Origin: Urechis unicinctus
Lineage: Eukaryota; Annelida; Polychaeta; Xenopneusta; Urechidae
Direction of reading: 5' to 3'
Length of the DNA: 64,000 bases
Assembly (NCBI GenBank): GCA_034190875.2
Contig: CM067348.1
Span: 33,279,579-33,343,578 of the forward strand
Position numbers and translations under genes: made by a program. The notes beneath the pieces were generated by a model. That model had not been told where the DNA came from. It did no database searches and worked only from the letters and a program-made list of their open reading frames with translations. This document shows positions 1 to 20,280 of this stretch, piece by piece; positions within the stretch are counted from its first letter, which is position 1, and each line of letters starts with the position of its first letter.

Positions 1-27
1 CGTGGCGTTCGCTGTAGGGGGGGGGGG

Positions 28-185
28 GGTGCTGGTCGATGGTGGGGTGGTGGTCGATGTGGGGTGGTGGTGGTCGACGATGGGGTGGTGATCGATGTGT
101 GGTGGTGGTCGATGTTGGATAGTGATCGATGGTGGGTGGGCGGCGATATGTGGTAGTGACCGATGTAAGGTGGTTGTTATGGGTA
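28..185. repeat. G-rich minisatellite
   Basis: Degenerate tandem units of about 18-22 bp built on the words GGTGGTCGATG and GGGGTGGTG. The G-rich strand is the plus strand. No gene is visible in the first 600 bases apart from this and the next repeat. Confidence 0.8.
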
Positions 186-387
186 TTGATTGAGAGCTAG
201 TGACGTCATCAAAGAAGCAAAAATATTCTTCCTTTGTCTGCACATAGGTTTTGCATGGCTTCTTCGTAGAGGTAATCTGCGGGTGGCATAGCAAAAAGAT
301 TATTGCTTCAAAAGGTCTTCCCACCGACGCACACACACACCCACCAGGTCTTTCCAACCCAGCATACCCAATATAGTACTAGTAGGC

Positions 388-477
388 TACAACAATACTA
401 CAACATACTACAACAATACTTCAACAATGCTACAACAATACACAACAATACTACAACAATACCGCAACAATACAGGC
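388..477. repeat. ACAACAATACT minisatellite
   Basis: About eight degenerate copies of a 10-12 bp unit (CTACAACAATA). The 69-residue open frame across it is a product of the repeat, not a gene. Confidence 0.8.
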
Positions 478-602
478 ACTACCTTGGCAATACAAGGCAG
501 TACAATACTTAACACACTCCTTCGCCCACTACCCAACCAAGAACACCCACAGCCACGACAAGCTTCCACCTATTTTTGTAGCCAAATAATATAGGGCCCC
601 AT

Positions 603-3183
<2,581 letters not shown>

Positions 3184-3270
<87 letters not shown>
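3184..3270. repeat. (TA)n microsatellite
   Basis: Pure TA dinucleotide array of about 87 bp. Confidence 0.95.
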
Positions 3271-3272
<2 letters not shown>

Positions 3273-3653
3273 TTTTACATACTGATACACGCCGTGATAT
3301 CAATGATGCAAACTCACAACAATGTAATTTATTGTTAGAAGCATAAATAGTACTATTTCGTTTTATTGCGTAAGAATGAGGCAAGTCGATTCATTGTAGG
3401 AAACAGAAATATTAAAGCAAGTTAAAACACAGGTTAAATATCAATTCAACAACGGTTTGTATTTCCGAACAATAGCATTAACTTCTAGCAATAAGAGGAT
3501 GATACGATTCGACGGATGATGTGGCAAAATGAATTTTATGCATAACAAACAAAATGGTTACAGGTAACTAAAGAAACAGAACAATTCATGTGATCAGGGT
3601 CTATTGTTATCACCCGCTCTTATCACTGGGATCATATCAGACACAGCAATTTA

Positions 3654-4712
3654 TTACATCACACTTATTGGCAGCATGCCCGTACAAGCACCACCCCTCA
3701 CCGAACACCTGCCTACAGTCCACTCCGACTCCACTCTCTCCCATCCTGTCCCTGTCCCTTCTACAATGTCAACCACGCGTGCTCTGTATGTGTAATGAGC
3801 TGTTGTCATGTCGCGTGGGTCACCGCCGACTAACAAAATTTGGTTCTTGTCCTCAGTCAGAACAACAGCACATCCGCCGTTTGGTGTTTTGTATGTGGAC
3901 CTTTTCTGTATGTCCAGAGCTTCCCCCTTATGGAGGCTTGTCACAGGGCAGATGTATGTGTTGTGCCAACACATCACGATAACGTGATCACCCACGACAA
4001 CCAGACCATAAACCCCCTGCCAACCATCAGGTAAGCTGAGTGTGCGTGTTACGCTGTGGGAGACTGTCGAGTAAACCTGAAGAGTCACATTGTGGTGTTT
4101 ATCACAAATAACACCACACACCAGTATGTCGGAGTCACTTAGTGGACAGCAAAGAGTGTTATTACACCATAACCCTACCAAGCTGCCCGCCGCCTGCCAG
4201 GTGTCTGTGCCGTTCACCCGCATCTCCACCTCCAAGCAGTCATCCATGTTAACCTTACCAGGGTCAGGACGGCCACCCATCACATACAGATCCCCATTCA
4301 TCTCTATCATGGAATGAGCCGTCCGAGGTCTCCTCAGCACACCACTACCACACCAAACACGCTTCTTGTGATCATACAGCCACACCTCATTCAGCTTCTC
4401 ACCCAACCCGCTTACAGTCACATGACACTCGTTCACGCTCACTGGTGCAAAGCCATACTCATGAATGGTGGAGGGTAAAGTGCTGATCGACTGACTGGGC
4501 GCAGTCAGAGAGGTAGGCATGGCATACACCTCCTGTACAGCGGGTTGAACATCGTCTCCCGTAAAGGGACACGCCCCCACAATGATAACGACATGCTCGA
4601 CTTGATTAGTCGTGATCGTGTCTTCCACCAACTCACGTGCCTTGTCTGATGCCGCTCTTGCAGTTGCCATGTTTTCAGCAGATCCTAAAATATGTATACT
4701 GATTGGAAACAT
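3654..4712 (-). CDS. Kelch-like beta-propeller protein (probably last exon)
   Basis: The open frame has 352 codons and no interruptions. The product looks like a Kelch-repeat propeller. Kelch-type strands with glycine pairs occur at HSMIEMNGDLYVMGGR, in the segment with VVVGDHVIVMC, and at CAVVLTEDKNQILLVGG. No BTB or BACK domain is visible in this exon. The likely start is the ATG at 4670 (MATARAASDKAREL). A good 3' splice site (polypyrimidine then TTTTAG) lies about 14 bases further upstream, so the frame may instead continue from an upstream exon that I could not find between 4.7 and 5.4 kb. Kelch propellers usually bind protein partners, often as adaptors; the partner is unknown here. The paralogue at 63718-63999 shares coding sequence and 3' flank, which argues for a duplicated gene family. 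The family call is moderate, from repeat pattern only. Confidence 0.6.
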   Translation of the reverse strand: MFPISIHILGSAENMATARAASDKARELVEDTITTNQVEHVVIIVGACPFTGDDVQPAVQEVYAMPTSLTAPSQSISTLPSTIHEYGFAPVSVNECHVTVSGLGEKLNEVWLYDHKKRVWCGSGVLRRPRTAHSMIEMNGDLYVMGGRPDPGKVNMDDCLEVEMRVNGTDTWQAAGSLVGLWCNNTLCCPLSDSDILVCGVICDKHHNVTLQVYSTVSHSVTRTLSLPDGWQGVYGLVVVGDHVIVMCWHNTYICPVTSLHKGEALDIQKRSTYKTPNGGCAVVLTEDKNQILLVGGDPRDMTTAHYTYRARVVDIVEGTGTGWERVESEWTVGRCSVRGGACTGMLPISVM

Positions 4713-7700
4713 CTCACATATAATTGGTGGCTACAGATTAAGATCTACCCTCTGGTATACTACACAATAGAATTGACAAATATTTCTCTCGAATCTCTTT
4801 GATCAAAATCCATTAGTTATTCATAGATATTGGTTCACCAGTTTGTATGGAAGGTTTACATTTGAATGAGAAGTAGGTCGTTTGCTGATCTTCTGGATAC
4901 CTGAATGGCGGGGGCTCTTGACAGTTCACTTTCAGGTTAAAGCGGCTGACAGCCAATAACACCAAACAGTAAAGGTAATAACGTGCACAATTCAACATTA
5001 TCAAGGGCCACACATATAAATGAGCTATATTTAGAGGATGCATAAGGATATGAAATAATATAAATGTCGTACAACTAAGTCAATGTATTTCTCATTATTA
5101 TAACAGCACATTCACCGAAATAATTCATAAAGCCCATTATGTTTACATCAGCATGACAACATAAGGCATGAACATGAATCATAACGGTCGTCTTTACGTG
5201 ACTTGTTTTCAAATTGTGGCAATCAGTTATCACCTTGACAGGCACAGGAAGGTTGTAGTGATCTGAGGAAGGGGAATCCAACACCCTGTTTTGACACCAC
5301 AACAGCTGTAACATCAAATGGTGAGATGCTTATGAGGTTATCAATAACAACAAGAATCCAACTCAATAAGTAGTTTGGGCAAATCAGACCAATATTATAA
5401 GCACATTCACAACGGTCACAACGAGGAGACAATTGATATAAAAAGTAAGAAACGCAAATTGATAAATATGCATAAATAATATCTTAACCATTAAATTCCC
5501 CAAGACCAGATCATGAAATTTTACGAGAGAACCAAAGTGGTGTCAAGGTAATTTACTACCATACACTGTGAGTTTAGGTGTCATATTGTTCAGAAGCTTC
5601 CAAGCTTGACCCAATTTTTCAAGTTTGGCTCACGATTTGCCTAACGTAAAATATCATTTTTATTCGGAATGACACTATATTATTCGAAGAGCATTCCTCA
5701 GTCGACAAATCGGTTGTTATGGAAATGAATGAACTAAATAACTTTAAAATACCAAGGTAACCAATGTCCTCTAGTTTAGTTGAGTAAAGGTTAGATTGAA
5801 CTATTATTGGAAATATAAGGAATTGTATAATTGTCTTGGTGGATATTAGTTCAATCAACATATATTGGAGTTTTACATTCAAACTGGATGTAAGCCAATC
5901 GTAGTGCTGATACACACTTCAATTGCAAAGCCTATGGCCGCTCCCTGTGAGTCATAGGTAGCTGACTGCAGATCACAACAATAACCAGGTCATTACGTTC
6001 ACTTTTAAGCATAACGAATATTTATAGTTGAGCTGTTCACGTCAAGATATAGCTAGATAGATGAGGCACAAGAGGAACAACTGGTAAAGGTTTATATCAT
6101 TAATTCAGTGCTGCTTAGCCACAGCGAACTGACAAAAGAGTTGTCTGTAAGAGGCACCCCACATTGTGACCATTATGATTCCATAAGCATTACTTCATAA
6201 CGTACCGGTCCACTTGAAGCGACAACTATCAAATTGATGCCTTGTGTAAGGAATATACAAATTACAAAAATTTACCGCACACAAACTTCAACATGCACGT
6301 AATAGAAACAAAATCGGCCAGTGTTCACCTTATCAGGTAGAGAAACTAAGCCCCCTTCAGTGATACCAGTAAACCGAGGAGCTGTCACAGCAAATTGCTG
6401 ATGATTATTAAGCCCATTTAACCAACCTTATGCTAGCATGATGAGATGTATTTATACAATGATGTATCACACCAATTACCCATGATTTAATCTTTATCAA
6501 TGCTCACCAACTTGAATGTTAATTGAAAAAAAGAGGTGAATGTAACAAAATTTGTAATTCCACGCCCAGTAATGAATAACAAGGGCCTCGAAATTTTGCG
6601 TCTTTGTCAAATTTTAAAATAAAATATTGTCATATGACTTGATTAACTGTAATCAATGGTACATTTAACGGATAATAAACCCTTCAAATTTGTTACATTG
6701 TGCTGGGTAATCGAACCGCACACGATGAGTATATGTTGAAATATATTTGTAGGCATTATTTAAGCTAAATTAAGACTGTATTTTACTAATGAGTCATCAA
6801 TACAAGAGTGGTCTTTGAGTAATTTGGGGCTTGTAGCGTGCTTTTAACAAAATATGAAATACAATATTATTTTACATTGATCAAGAGATTATCATAGGCT
6901 TATCAATAATGACAGGGGGTGAAGGTCATAAAAGACTGACTTCAGTTTGCATGGATCAATCAACATAAAAGGGAGTCCATGCAATTTGAGCCTGCTAGAG
7001 TGCTCTTTTGGAGTTTATTGGGGAAGCTAACCGCAGCCGGGAGTAACCTTTTAGCTACGGACCTTCAGTGAATATTGGGCAAATGCTACCAATATTTTAT
7101 TTGTCAAACTTACTCAAAACATTCGAATTCGAACGCTGTCGGATAAGGTGTCAATGATTCAATGGGCTTCTCGGTAACAGAATATACACGAACAGCAGTG
7201 AGTTGGATAAACAGAACGCTCTGGTTTTATTGACACGCTCGATTCATGGGTCATTGACGGCGCTGCTTGTAAGAAAGACAACACTTTCGATACGTTTAAC
7301 GTAACTTTACCACACACGTCCATGTTGTACCCTTCCAATGCACCAACGGTACACTACCGACTTATGTGCAGCTGGGAATTCACTAGCAGTGAATCATCAA
7401 CTCAAAGCAGCATCAGTAGCATTCGCACCCGGCTCGCGTTCAGGTCATTACGATGTAGACGCGGATCTCATGTGGATCGTTTTACATAAGTAGTATCACA
7501 CGTTAAGGATGTTAAGGATATTCGAGTCGACATACATTCACAATTTGCAGCGTATTTGTTAAAATGTTGGCATATTCCGATACCAATAACATTAAAAACT
7601 CATATTAGTATGGCCACGGATAGTATTAAAGATCAGCTCTGAATAGAGCATTTCCTTAGATTGGTGACTGTTATGTTATCAGTTCCAGAAGAAGTTGTAA

Positions 7701-9162
7701 CACTCGTTACTGAACGGGAAAATATCTCACCTACCGATATGTGAAGGTGTTCTAGTAATTGAGGGTGATAAGTGAATGCGTTGTAAAGGATTCTGTAGCA
7801 GCCACACAAATACCATCGTTAATGGACACGATATATGAAAAATTAATAACATATTGCTTTGTGAATTCGATCTGTGTTTAAGGTTGTATGTGACTGTATA
7901 TCTCACCTTAGCGAGACCAGGGGAGGTTGTCTTAAAACTGGGCCCAGTTGATCAGCAACAGGACGCGCCTGTTAACATGATAATAAAACATTACATCATA
8001 CTGTACCTAAAATCGCCTCCTTGGATATCAACATAAAACTACCCTGAGGGGGATTGCTGTACCTTGAGTGAACAATGAAACTACATCCACAATCTACATA
8101 TACTCCAAGTCTGATTTTGATGACCGTCCTTGGTACTTATTTTGTCTTGTAGAGACAACCAATGACTAATGTAGTTATAATGTGTCGGTCAGACCACACC
8201 AGCCACATTACCCCCCCCCCCCCCCTCCCTGCCAAGGCTGGCTACATGGTGCACTATGATAATTAGGTGACTATTGTAGCGGGGAGTAACCCCTACAAAC
8301 AATCCGCACGAGCAAAGCATACGAAGGCGAACATCGATCAGCCAAATAAGGCAAGTGTAGCTTAGAGTAGCCCCAAAAAACATACGACTTTAACCTTGCC
8401 GATGAAACGTGAAGACTTTTCATACTAGCAAGACAACTCCATAGTTTGCATGACAATAACTTGATACCTGCACTTCCATTACCTGACCAAACCTACATGA
8501 ATAATTCAGCAGTCTTCAGTAACAGTTCGTTCACTCTCACCAATGACTTGATAATGATCAGCCAACCTTTAGATCCATATATTAAGGTAAATAATCTCAG
8601 ATATGTCGTTTGATACTAGGTAATGATATCTTCATAATCGCCCGCAACCAGCTTTTACTCGATATAGTGACAAAAGTTGCAGAGAGTTACCCAACGGCGT
8701 GGCTAACGTGACCTCTAATGACATGACAAAATACACTTTACACACTACAAGTGCTTGGGCTAGACTTATATGATCAGACCGTCTAGTTCGCACGTAGTTT
8801 CTATGTGAAGTTATACCTTATATAAGTCTTCTATATAATATTTAACAGCCGTAGATAACAGCTTACGCACTTCATATCAAGTCGATAACGACACAACACG
8901 TAGCCTTAAAAGCTTAGATCGCATCACGCCTTGTACTTACGATTGGTGATATATTGCGTGCCCAATGCCGGTCGCGTGACTTGCTCAATGTGGTCTAAAG
9001 GTGGATATAAAAAAGCAGTGAACCTTCGTCAGTCCTACACGGCCCGGTTATTTATCAATCCTGTTGCTTATGTGTGAGCGAGCTATTTATAGTTCTCTGT
9101 GAGTACCTCGTCGTGACGTCGCAGCAGGATGCGCAGTTGGTGCGCAAACAGGTGACGGGATC
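4713..9162. other. Gene-free spacer
   Basis: Mixed AT-rich sequence. Open frames are short, overlap on both strands and show no protein motif. I see no repeat longer than simple runs except poly-C at 8213-8225. The first few hundred bases may hold 5' exons of the minus-strand Kelch-like gene, but I could not identify one. Confidence 0.5.
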
Positions 9163-9526
9163 GGGTCAACTCGTCCCCAAACCAACTCGTCCCCAAACCA
9201 ACTCGTCCCCAAACCAACTCGTCCTCAGACCAACTCGTCCCCAAATTCTAAGTTTAATACCGGACTTGCGTGTGATTCAATTATGTACAATAACGTTGAG
9301 TTAAACATAATCAACATAAATTTCTATTATTTTGACATGCAATGTTGTCCTCCTAAACAGCTTAACTACTCTCGGTGCCGACGCACCATGCCTAGCCTCC
9401 TAGCTCGCCAGTCACAAGCGGCCAGAGCGCGGCGGCCTGGGCGTGGCATACGGTGGTTGCGCTTGGGTAGGGGAGGGGAGGGTAGCATCGGCAAGGGCAG
9501 CGTCGAGAAGGGCAGCGGCAGCGTAG

Positions 9527-9600
9527 GGTCGGGTAGGGTAGAGTCGGGTAGGGTAGCGTCGGGTAGGGTAGGATAGGGTAGGGTAGGATATAGCATCGGG
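9527..9600 (+). other. G-quadruplex-prone GGGTAG repeat
   Basis: Many closely spaced GGG tracts (GGGTAGGGTAG, GTCGGGTAGGG) satisfy the G3-loop1-7 rule several times. The complementary C-rich version is in the right arm (about 10730-10890). It resembles but is not a telomere repeat. Confidence 0.6.
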
Positions 9601-9662
9601 AAGGGGAGGGGAGGGTAGGGTCGGGCATCGTGTCGGGCAGCGTCGGGTAGAGCAGCGTCACC

Positions 9663-10695
<1,033 letters not shown>

Positions 10696-11152
10696 ACATC
10701 TGTGTACGAGTTGGTATTGGTGCCGCTGCCCTACCCGACGCTACCCGACCCGATGCTACCCTACCCTCCCCTTCCTGATGCTACCCTACCCTACCCTACC
10801 CGACGCTACCCTACCCGACCCTACGCTGCCGCTGCCCTACTCGACGCTGCCCTTGCTGATGCTACCCTCCCCTCCCCTACCCTACCCAAGCGCAACCACC
10901 GTATGCCACGCCCAGGCCGCCGCGCTCTGGCCGCTTGTGACTGGCGAGCTAGGAGGCTAGGCATGATGCGTCGGCACCGAGAGTAGTTAAGCTGTTTAGG
11001 ACAACATTGCATGTCAAAATAATAGAAATTTATGTTGATTATGTTTATACTCAACGTAATTGTACATAATTGAATCACACGCAAGTCCGGTATTAATCTT
11101 ACTTGGGGACGAGTTGGTCTGGGGACGAGTTGGTTTGGGGACGAGTTGACCC

Positions 11153-11529
11153 TAGCTCACAGGTGACGTGTCTTTTGTTTAGTTAAAATAAGACCACGTT
11201 GATACACTTGTTGCCAGGGGAGATTATATCACGAGTTAGTTTCACCCAATCACCGAGCCTCATTTACTGCACAAATTCACCGAACTTCATTTACCTCCAA
11301 AATCGAAGTGCCCCACTTATTTACCTCATCATATCAATAAGTACACAATTCATGCTAACTCTACCTTACCATATAGCATATCCCCGCGTACCTAAACACA
11401 TACGCGATCCTAACATACCTCATTACATGTATCTCCACTATTCGAAGTGTATAGTTTACTTATATGTAACTACGGTGTCACAGCGAACGCCATTTAACAA
11501 CGCTATCTTGTGAACGGCAGTCAACGTGT
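11153..11529. other. Unique spacer
   Basis: A 104-codon open frame lies at 11199-11513 but has no motif and no coding-like context. I see nothing else. Confidence 0.4.
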
Positions 11530-14703
<3,174 letters not shown>

Positions 14704-15302
14704 GTATGTATGTATGTATGTATGTATGTATGTATGTATGTATGTATGTATGTATGTATGTATGTATGTATGTATGTATGTGTATGTATGTATGTATGTA
14801 TGTATGTATGTATGTATGTATGTATGTATGTATGTATGTATGTATGTATGTATGTATGTATGTATGTATGTATGTATGTATGTATGTATGTATGTATGTA
14901 TGTATGTATGTATGTATGTATGTATGTATGTATGTATGTATGTATGTATGTATGTATGTATGTATGTATGTATGTATGTATGTATGTATGTATGTATGTA
15001 TGTATGTATGTATGTATGTATGTATGTATGTATGTATGTATGTATGTATGTATGTATGTATGTATGTATGTATGTATGTATGTATGTATGTATGTGTGCA
15101 TGTATGCATGTATGCATGTATGTATGTATGTATGTAAGTATGTATGTATGTATGTAAGTATGTATGTATGTATGTATGTATGTATGTATGTATGTATGTA
15201 TGTATGTATGTATGTATGTATGTATGTATGTATGTATGTATGTATGTATGCATGTGCGTATGTATGCATGTGTGTATGTATGTGTGTATGTGTGTATGTA
15301 TG

Positions 15303-15333
<31 letters not shown>

Positions 15334-15632
15334 GTATGTCTATGTATGTATGTATGTAGTATGTATGTATGTAAGTATGTATGTATGTATGTAGTATGTA
15401 TGTATGTATGTATGTATGTATGTGAATGTGTATGTATGTATGTATGTAGTATGTATGTATGTATGTATGTATGTATGTATGTATGTATGTATGTATGTAT
15501 GAATGTATGTGTATGTATGTATGTATGTATGTATGTATGTATGTATGTATGTATGTATGTATGTATGTATGTATGTATGTATGTATGTATGTATGTATGT
15601 ATGTATCTATGTATGTATCTATGTATGGATGT
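14704..15632. repeat. (TATG)n tetranucleotide array, ~930 bp
   Basis: Almost pure TATG to about 15090. From there to 15632 it carries scattered variants (GTGTGCATG, GTAAG, TAGTATG, TCTATG). Every long frame on either strand (MYVC or IHTY repeats) comes from the tetranucleotide. Confidence 0.97.
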
Positions 15633-16624
15633 TTGTTAACATTTTTTTGTTTCGCGATACAGGTCGCAATTTTTAAAAAAAATTTGAGATTTTTTTTTTC
15701 CAAATGGTTGGGACAAATGATGCGCAGAACCGAGAGGTTTGGTTTTGACCCTGATCCAAAGCTAAGGTCAGAGTCATAGAATAAGTGAAAAACTAGTATC
15801 TCGTATAACTACGTTAATAATGGTCGGATCGCTACAAAATTTACACAATCGTGTAGCTCATTCTAATTGTAAACTTTTTCTACTGACATATGTGGCCATC
15901 GCACCGACGGTTTTCCCCATGCGCCTCAGGTCAAAAAAAAGTGGTATCGATCGAAATGGCAACATAAGTTTCCTGAATATTTTGAGCGCCTATAAAACCG
16001 TCAATACATGTCCGATGGTAATAAAATTTATCACATGTTCTCCGCGACATACCAAGACGTATCCTAAAATATCATGAATGTCGATGATGTCACTTCCGGT
16101 CACAAAAGCATCAAAGTTTTCAAAAAATGACACAAGTTCAATGCTCAACACGTCCATTGTTTAGAGTTCCATTTTTAAACAGTTTAGATATTCTGAAAGT
16201 GTAACGTAATTGTAAACTTTTTCTTAATAAAATTAGTTGTAAATAATGCATTGTTAAAAAAATTGTAGCTGGTCGAAAATTTCTGGTAACCAAAATCTCT
16301 CAACTTATTTATTTCGCAATAAATTCACTAATTATCGTCCGATCGTAACAAAATTAACATTTTCTGAAAGCTGATACAATTGCCAAACTTTGATTATTGA
16401 CATATGCTATCAAAATATTCGTCGGTTTCAAAGCGCGTTGACTTGAAAAAGAAAATTTCACTCAGTCAATTTTCGTCCAATTTTCGATTGCTAATAAAAT
16501 CGTAAATATCAGTTCTATAGTCACAATAGAACTCCTCAGCCTTGTCATCGACAGCACGAATCGTGTGCTCATGAATTGAGATGAAATAATTGTTGTGGCA
16601 CGAAAATTCGGCAACAAAATCTAG
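15633..16624. other. Gene-free spacer
   Basis: AT-rich unique sequence. Several segments repeat the theme AATNGTCGNATCGNANCAAAATT followed by CAATNGTNNACTTT (near 15815, 16190 and 16330), suggesting decayed tandem copies of about 150-500 bp. No gene recognised. Confidence 0.35.
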
Positions 16625-16694
16625 TCCGTGGTCTGGATTTGAACACCGGCCTCTGGCATGGTAGTCTAAAACACTGACGCTATGCCACGCGGCC
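16625..16694 (-). repeat. tRNA-derived SINE head (tRNA-like)
   Basis: Read on the minus strand the segment starts GGCCGCGTGGCATAGCG (A-box-like) and contains GGTGTTCAAATCC, a good B box, at the right spacing. The acceptor ends do not pair well and there is no CCA, so it is more likely a tRNA-derived SINE or a decayed tRNA than a working gene. Confidence 0.5.
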
Positions 16695-18073
16695 TAGCAG
16701 ACCGACATTTATAGTGATTTTATTAATAATAAGTATTACAGGTGCCACCAACAGCTAAACACTCAACATGATTGATAAATCCATAGTAATTTTGTTCATT
16801 ATTGATTGATACGGATTATGTATTGCTTAACGATGTTTGGCTTCTGAATGAATGTTTAAGGTTGATAGTCTCACAAAGGTCGCCGCTGCTGCCAGCTCGC
16901 TTTGCGTGAAGCCGGCAAGCTGCAACACGACCCAGTCCAATTGACTGTCAAAATGTATGTCCCCTCAAAAATATTAGCATATCGATGCAACACACAGCAA
17001 ACGAAACCATGCCAGTCAATACTTCTTTATCACTCTTGGCTATCGATTGTTCCCACTAGACATCATAACGATGATAACGTAATGATGATTTGTGCCTTAT
17101 GATTTTTCATTTCCCATGAATCACTTTGCAATCATGATGGTTTTCATGATTCATGGGTGTATATGAATTATGTTTTTTTGTAATTATTATTTTTAAAAGG
17201 CCAAGTTCCCCCATGGTTTCATGGGTATCTTGTTGGTCTGGCGAACTGACAACTTTGACGAATGAGTCGAAGGAATAAACCTTTAATCGGCGCGCGCGGA
17301 CTAGAAATAGCCACATTCGTGCCCTGACATACTAACGCTGTTGAATATAAACGTCAGAATTTAACGTTCAAACAAAGAGCCACAATATTGCTGGAAAACG
17401 ATGAATTAATCAGTTGTATAATACAAATAACGATGCCAGATTTAATACCGTTGCTATATAAGCACAAAGTGTCCTTAAATATAGAAATGGTGTAAAATCT
17501 AGCTTATATTAATACGCTGAATCAGAAGCCCGAGGCTTGGAATACGCAACAAGCTTATAGAGGCTAGGACTGACTCTTTCGAACTAACCTGCAGTCAAAT
17601 CAATATGGACGTGGGCGATAATACGAGTTAATATACGAGGAATACTAACTCGCGTATAACTATAAACCTTCCCTGTATTAAAAGATTAAGAACTAAAGTC
17701 TTTCGTTTATATTACCTTATAGTCTTTCTGTACATGGAAGAAAACATAGCTTAATCATGTGCTTAAAAATCAACTTCAACGATTTTCATCATTTCTTTAT
17801 TTTTTGTTTCAAAATGAAGATTAATAACTCATTAACCAACGGGTACTCATAATTCATTGCACCGCCATGCATAACTACTAAAAATCCACCGATAAGGTTC
17901 CACTCGGAAGAAAATACGAAGCCATCTTCTCGATGCCATTTTGCCTCAGTTGGCCGCTAGGGGCAGATTGCGTGACGTCATTCCTGCAGCGCGGCCTCAA
18001 AGAGAATTTGACAGCGATCGAGCGAGCGAAGCGAAAAGCGATTGTTTGGATTTTAGGATTACACTGTTTTTAA
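16695..18073. other. Gene-free spacer, possible promoter at the right edge
   Basis: No gene is recognised. Base composition becomes more GC-rich from about 17930 to 18030, just before the gene that begins near 18082. That could be its promoter; this is an inference from position only. Confidence 0.3.
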
Positions 18074-18081
18074 ATGAAGCC

Positions 18082-19303
18082 ATGTCATCTTCTGATAAAT
18101 ATTACGAGGCCCCATAGCATAAAATTGGGACAGATTATGTCCATGACTATTTATTTGAGCCAATACGGACGGGAGTTGAAAAATCCAAGTCACACTTCGA
18201 AATGACACCAGGAGCTCTAACTCAAGGGTCCGCTTCGGATGAAGAATTTACAAAAGATTTTGACGAATGGTGAGTTTACGCTTCCCAAGCTTTATTGAAC
18301 TAATTTAACTGGTAAAAAATAATCGTTAGTATCATTTACCCAATAAATTTACACATTCTCTAAGTTGAGGATGGTATGTTGACAGATGTAACTATAACAA
18401 CAGATAGAACTTGGCTAGTGAATGTAGCTTTGCCATTTTACCCTCAGCACATTAAATATTTTGGACAGATGATTACAAGCAGTATATTAAGTATTTTCCT
18501 TTTATATTCATTCATTGTACCACAAATATGAATTTACAATAACACTAATTATTTCTGTAGCTGTCAGCACCGCATCCCAATTGACAAAGCCAGAGTGTGC
18601 AGCAGAGGATTGAAGAGAGTGATGGCTATAACAGAGGAATGGACATGCATCACCAAGCATCCCAGATTCCTGGCAAACTGCCTGAATAAAAATGTGCTGG
18701 AAGCTTCCAAATTTGAATCTATTCAAATGGATGGACCTGTTGCAGTGTTAAAGATGAGGTCTCTACAATGAGTAAGTTAGCCATTATTGCTACCAAAAAG
18801 GGCGGTTTGAGGTTGAACAATCATATTTATTGCTAAGGGAACATCAATCCCGCTGTGTAAAATATTCAGTGTTCATATTGATAAGCTACAATTTATTTCA
18901 CATAGCCAAGAATAAATAATACCAGTAACATGAAATCCAGAGGCAGAGCTTACAATAAAATTACAAAGTGAGGGAATGGTTGACAAATGTCAATTGTTTT
19001 TTTAACTATACAACTTATTTCAAAACCATACACAACTTATTGACATATTGCTTCAGATTATTCAGGTATCTAGCCTACCACCAGTTTACATTATGGATAT
19101 GGCACAGACTGGGCAAAAGAAACAGGAAAGTGCTGACAGCCTGTGTGGTAACAGTTGTTAGAGAATCCTTCCCTCACATGGGCGGCAAATATACAGGTTA
19201 TCTACAATGGAGCGGAAGATTACTTGGTTGGGTTAAATCGACACCTGCGAGCATCAACGAGAAGATCCTTTTCAGGTTTTTCGTACTGGGAGGTAATAGG
19301 TGA
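18082..19303 (+). pseudogene. P2X7-tail-like zinc-domain protein, interrupted
   Basis: Three exons are visible. Exon 1 (18082-18269) encodes an acidic segment with VHDYLFEPI, like the 'PYxFEP' motif that precedes this domain in invertebrate proteins, and ends at a GTGAGT donor. Exon 2 (18561-18771, acceptor TTTCTGTAG) encodes CCQHRIPIDKARVC and TCITKHPRFLANCLN. Exon 3 (19066-19303) encodes YLAYHQFTLWIWHRLGKRN and RESFP..GKYTGY. Together these match the cysteine-rich 'ballast' domain of P2X7 receptors, which also occurs without any channel in many invertebrate proteins. No P2X channel is present here. The frame has a TAG at 18115 and a TGA at the exon 2 border, so it is broken or misassembled. 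Zinc binding is known for the P2X7 tail; a function here is unknown. Confidence 0.6.
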
Positions 19304-20280
19304 TGGAACATTTCTTTCCTCTGCAAGGACCTCAGCAAGTCAGTTGCTTGGGTATTTTTGCCTTAGATCAAGCACCTCAGCAATGAACTGATGTACATGG
19401 TCTGAAGCAAATCAATGACATTCATATTTTATGATAGTCATAAAGTAAGTTAGTTATAAAATTTGCCCATTTGAATTGGGTAACAATGTTTGTGCATATG
19501 AAACTTATTTAGGTTTTGGTAATAAATGTCCAAATAACATGTGTTTCATTTTAGATTAATGCATGTACACACCAAAAGAAATTGGTACTTTGACCGGCTT
19601 GACAACTGGGTCTCCCTGTCTGGCTTTGGGGTAAGACAATCTCCATTGGGAATGACCTTCAGTGATGGCTTGAGCTCTGTTCGCGTTTTCATTGAAGTGA
19701 ATTACTGTTAGGAGCAATCTGGATATATATATATATAGCAGGTTGATAACATATTTCTAAGTAAGAATTGAAACTTGAGCACATAATTATACAAAGAACA
19801 TAACAGCTGTCACTACACAAATGTGCTAAACTTCCATACAACAAATATATACAACCGAATTTCCAACTGTTATTTTATTGGTATTACCTGGCCTCCATGG
19901 TGGCATAGGGATAGTGGACACTCTTTGGTGCGAAGAATATGACCACTTGTGACCACGATTCTAGGCTTGATGCCTGCTCGGATGGGAAAAGCCTGTCAGT
20001 GTCATTTAGGAGATGCTTGCTGGAGATAAACAAGATAAACTACGATACAGTGGATTTGTCGACTATTTTGTCGGTAGGTAATTCCAGGGATCATCCGTGA
20101 GTTCACTTCTCAAAAACGCTTATTAAACACAAGGATCGCTCCTCAAGCAAAACATCGAACCGCGCAATGGGCACTGCGCGGTTAAGCCGCAGTCATGGCT
20201 AATTTTAGAAATTGCTGGCAGTGTTCTCTGCGCGGACAGGCGGTCACCAGCGCAGTATATACTGGCCGCCGCGATTCGCA
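19304..20280. other. Spacer with a weak tRNA-like segment
   Basis: The second frame over 19155-19391 may be a frameshifted continuation of the gene before it. Around 19890-19990 the words GGTGGCATAGGGATAGTG and GACCACGATTCTAGGC recall a SINE head, but the B box is poor. Nothing else recognised. Confidence 0.3.

Noticed and set aside
3590-4317. Plus-strand frames over the Kelch-like gene
   Set aside because: Shadows of the minus-strand coding frame, which has the Kelch-type strands and paralogue support.
9527-9600. GGGTAG tract as an internal telomere
   Set aside because: The unit is irregular and mixed with GTCGGG; it lacks the regular TTAGGG hexamer of metazoan telomeres.
19890-19990. tRNA or SINE head on the plus strand
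   Set aside because: A-box-like word present, but the B box is too degenerate and the arms do not pair.
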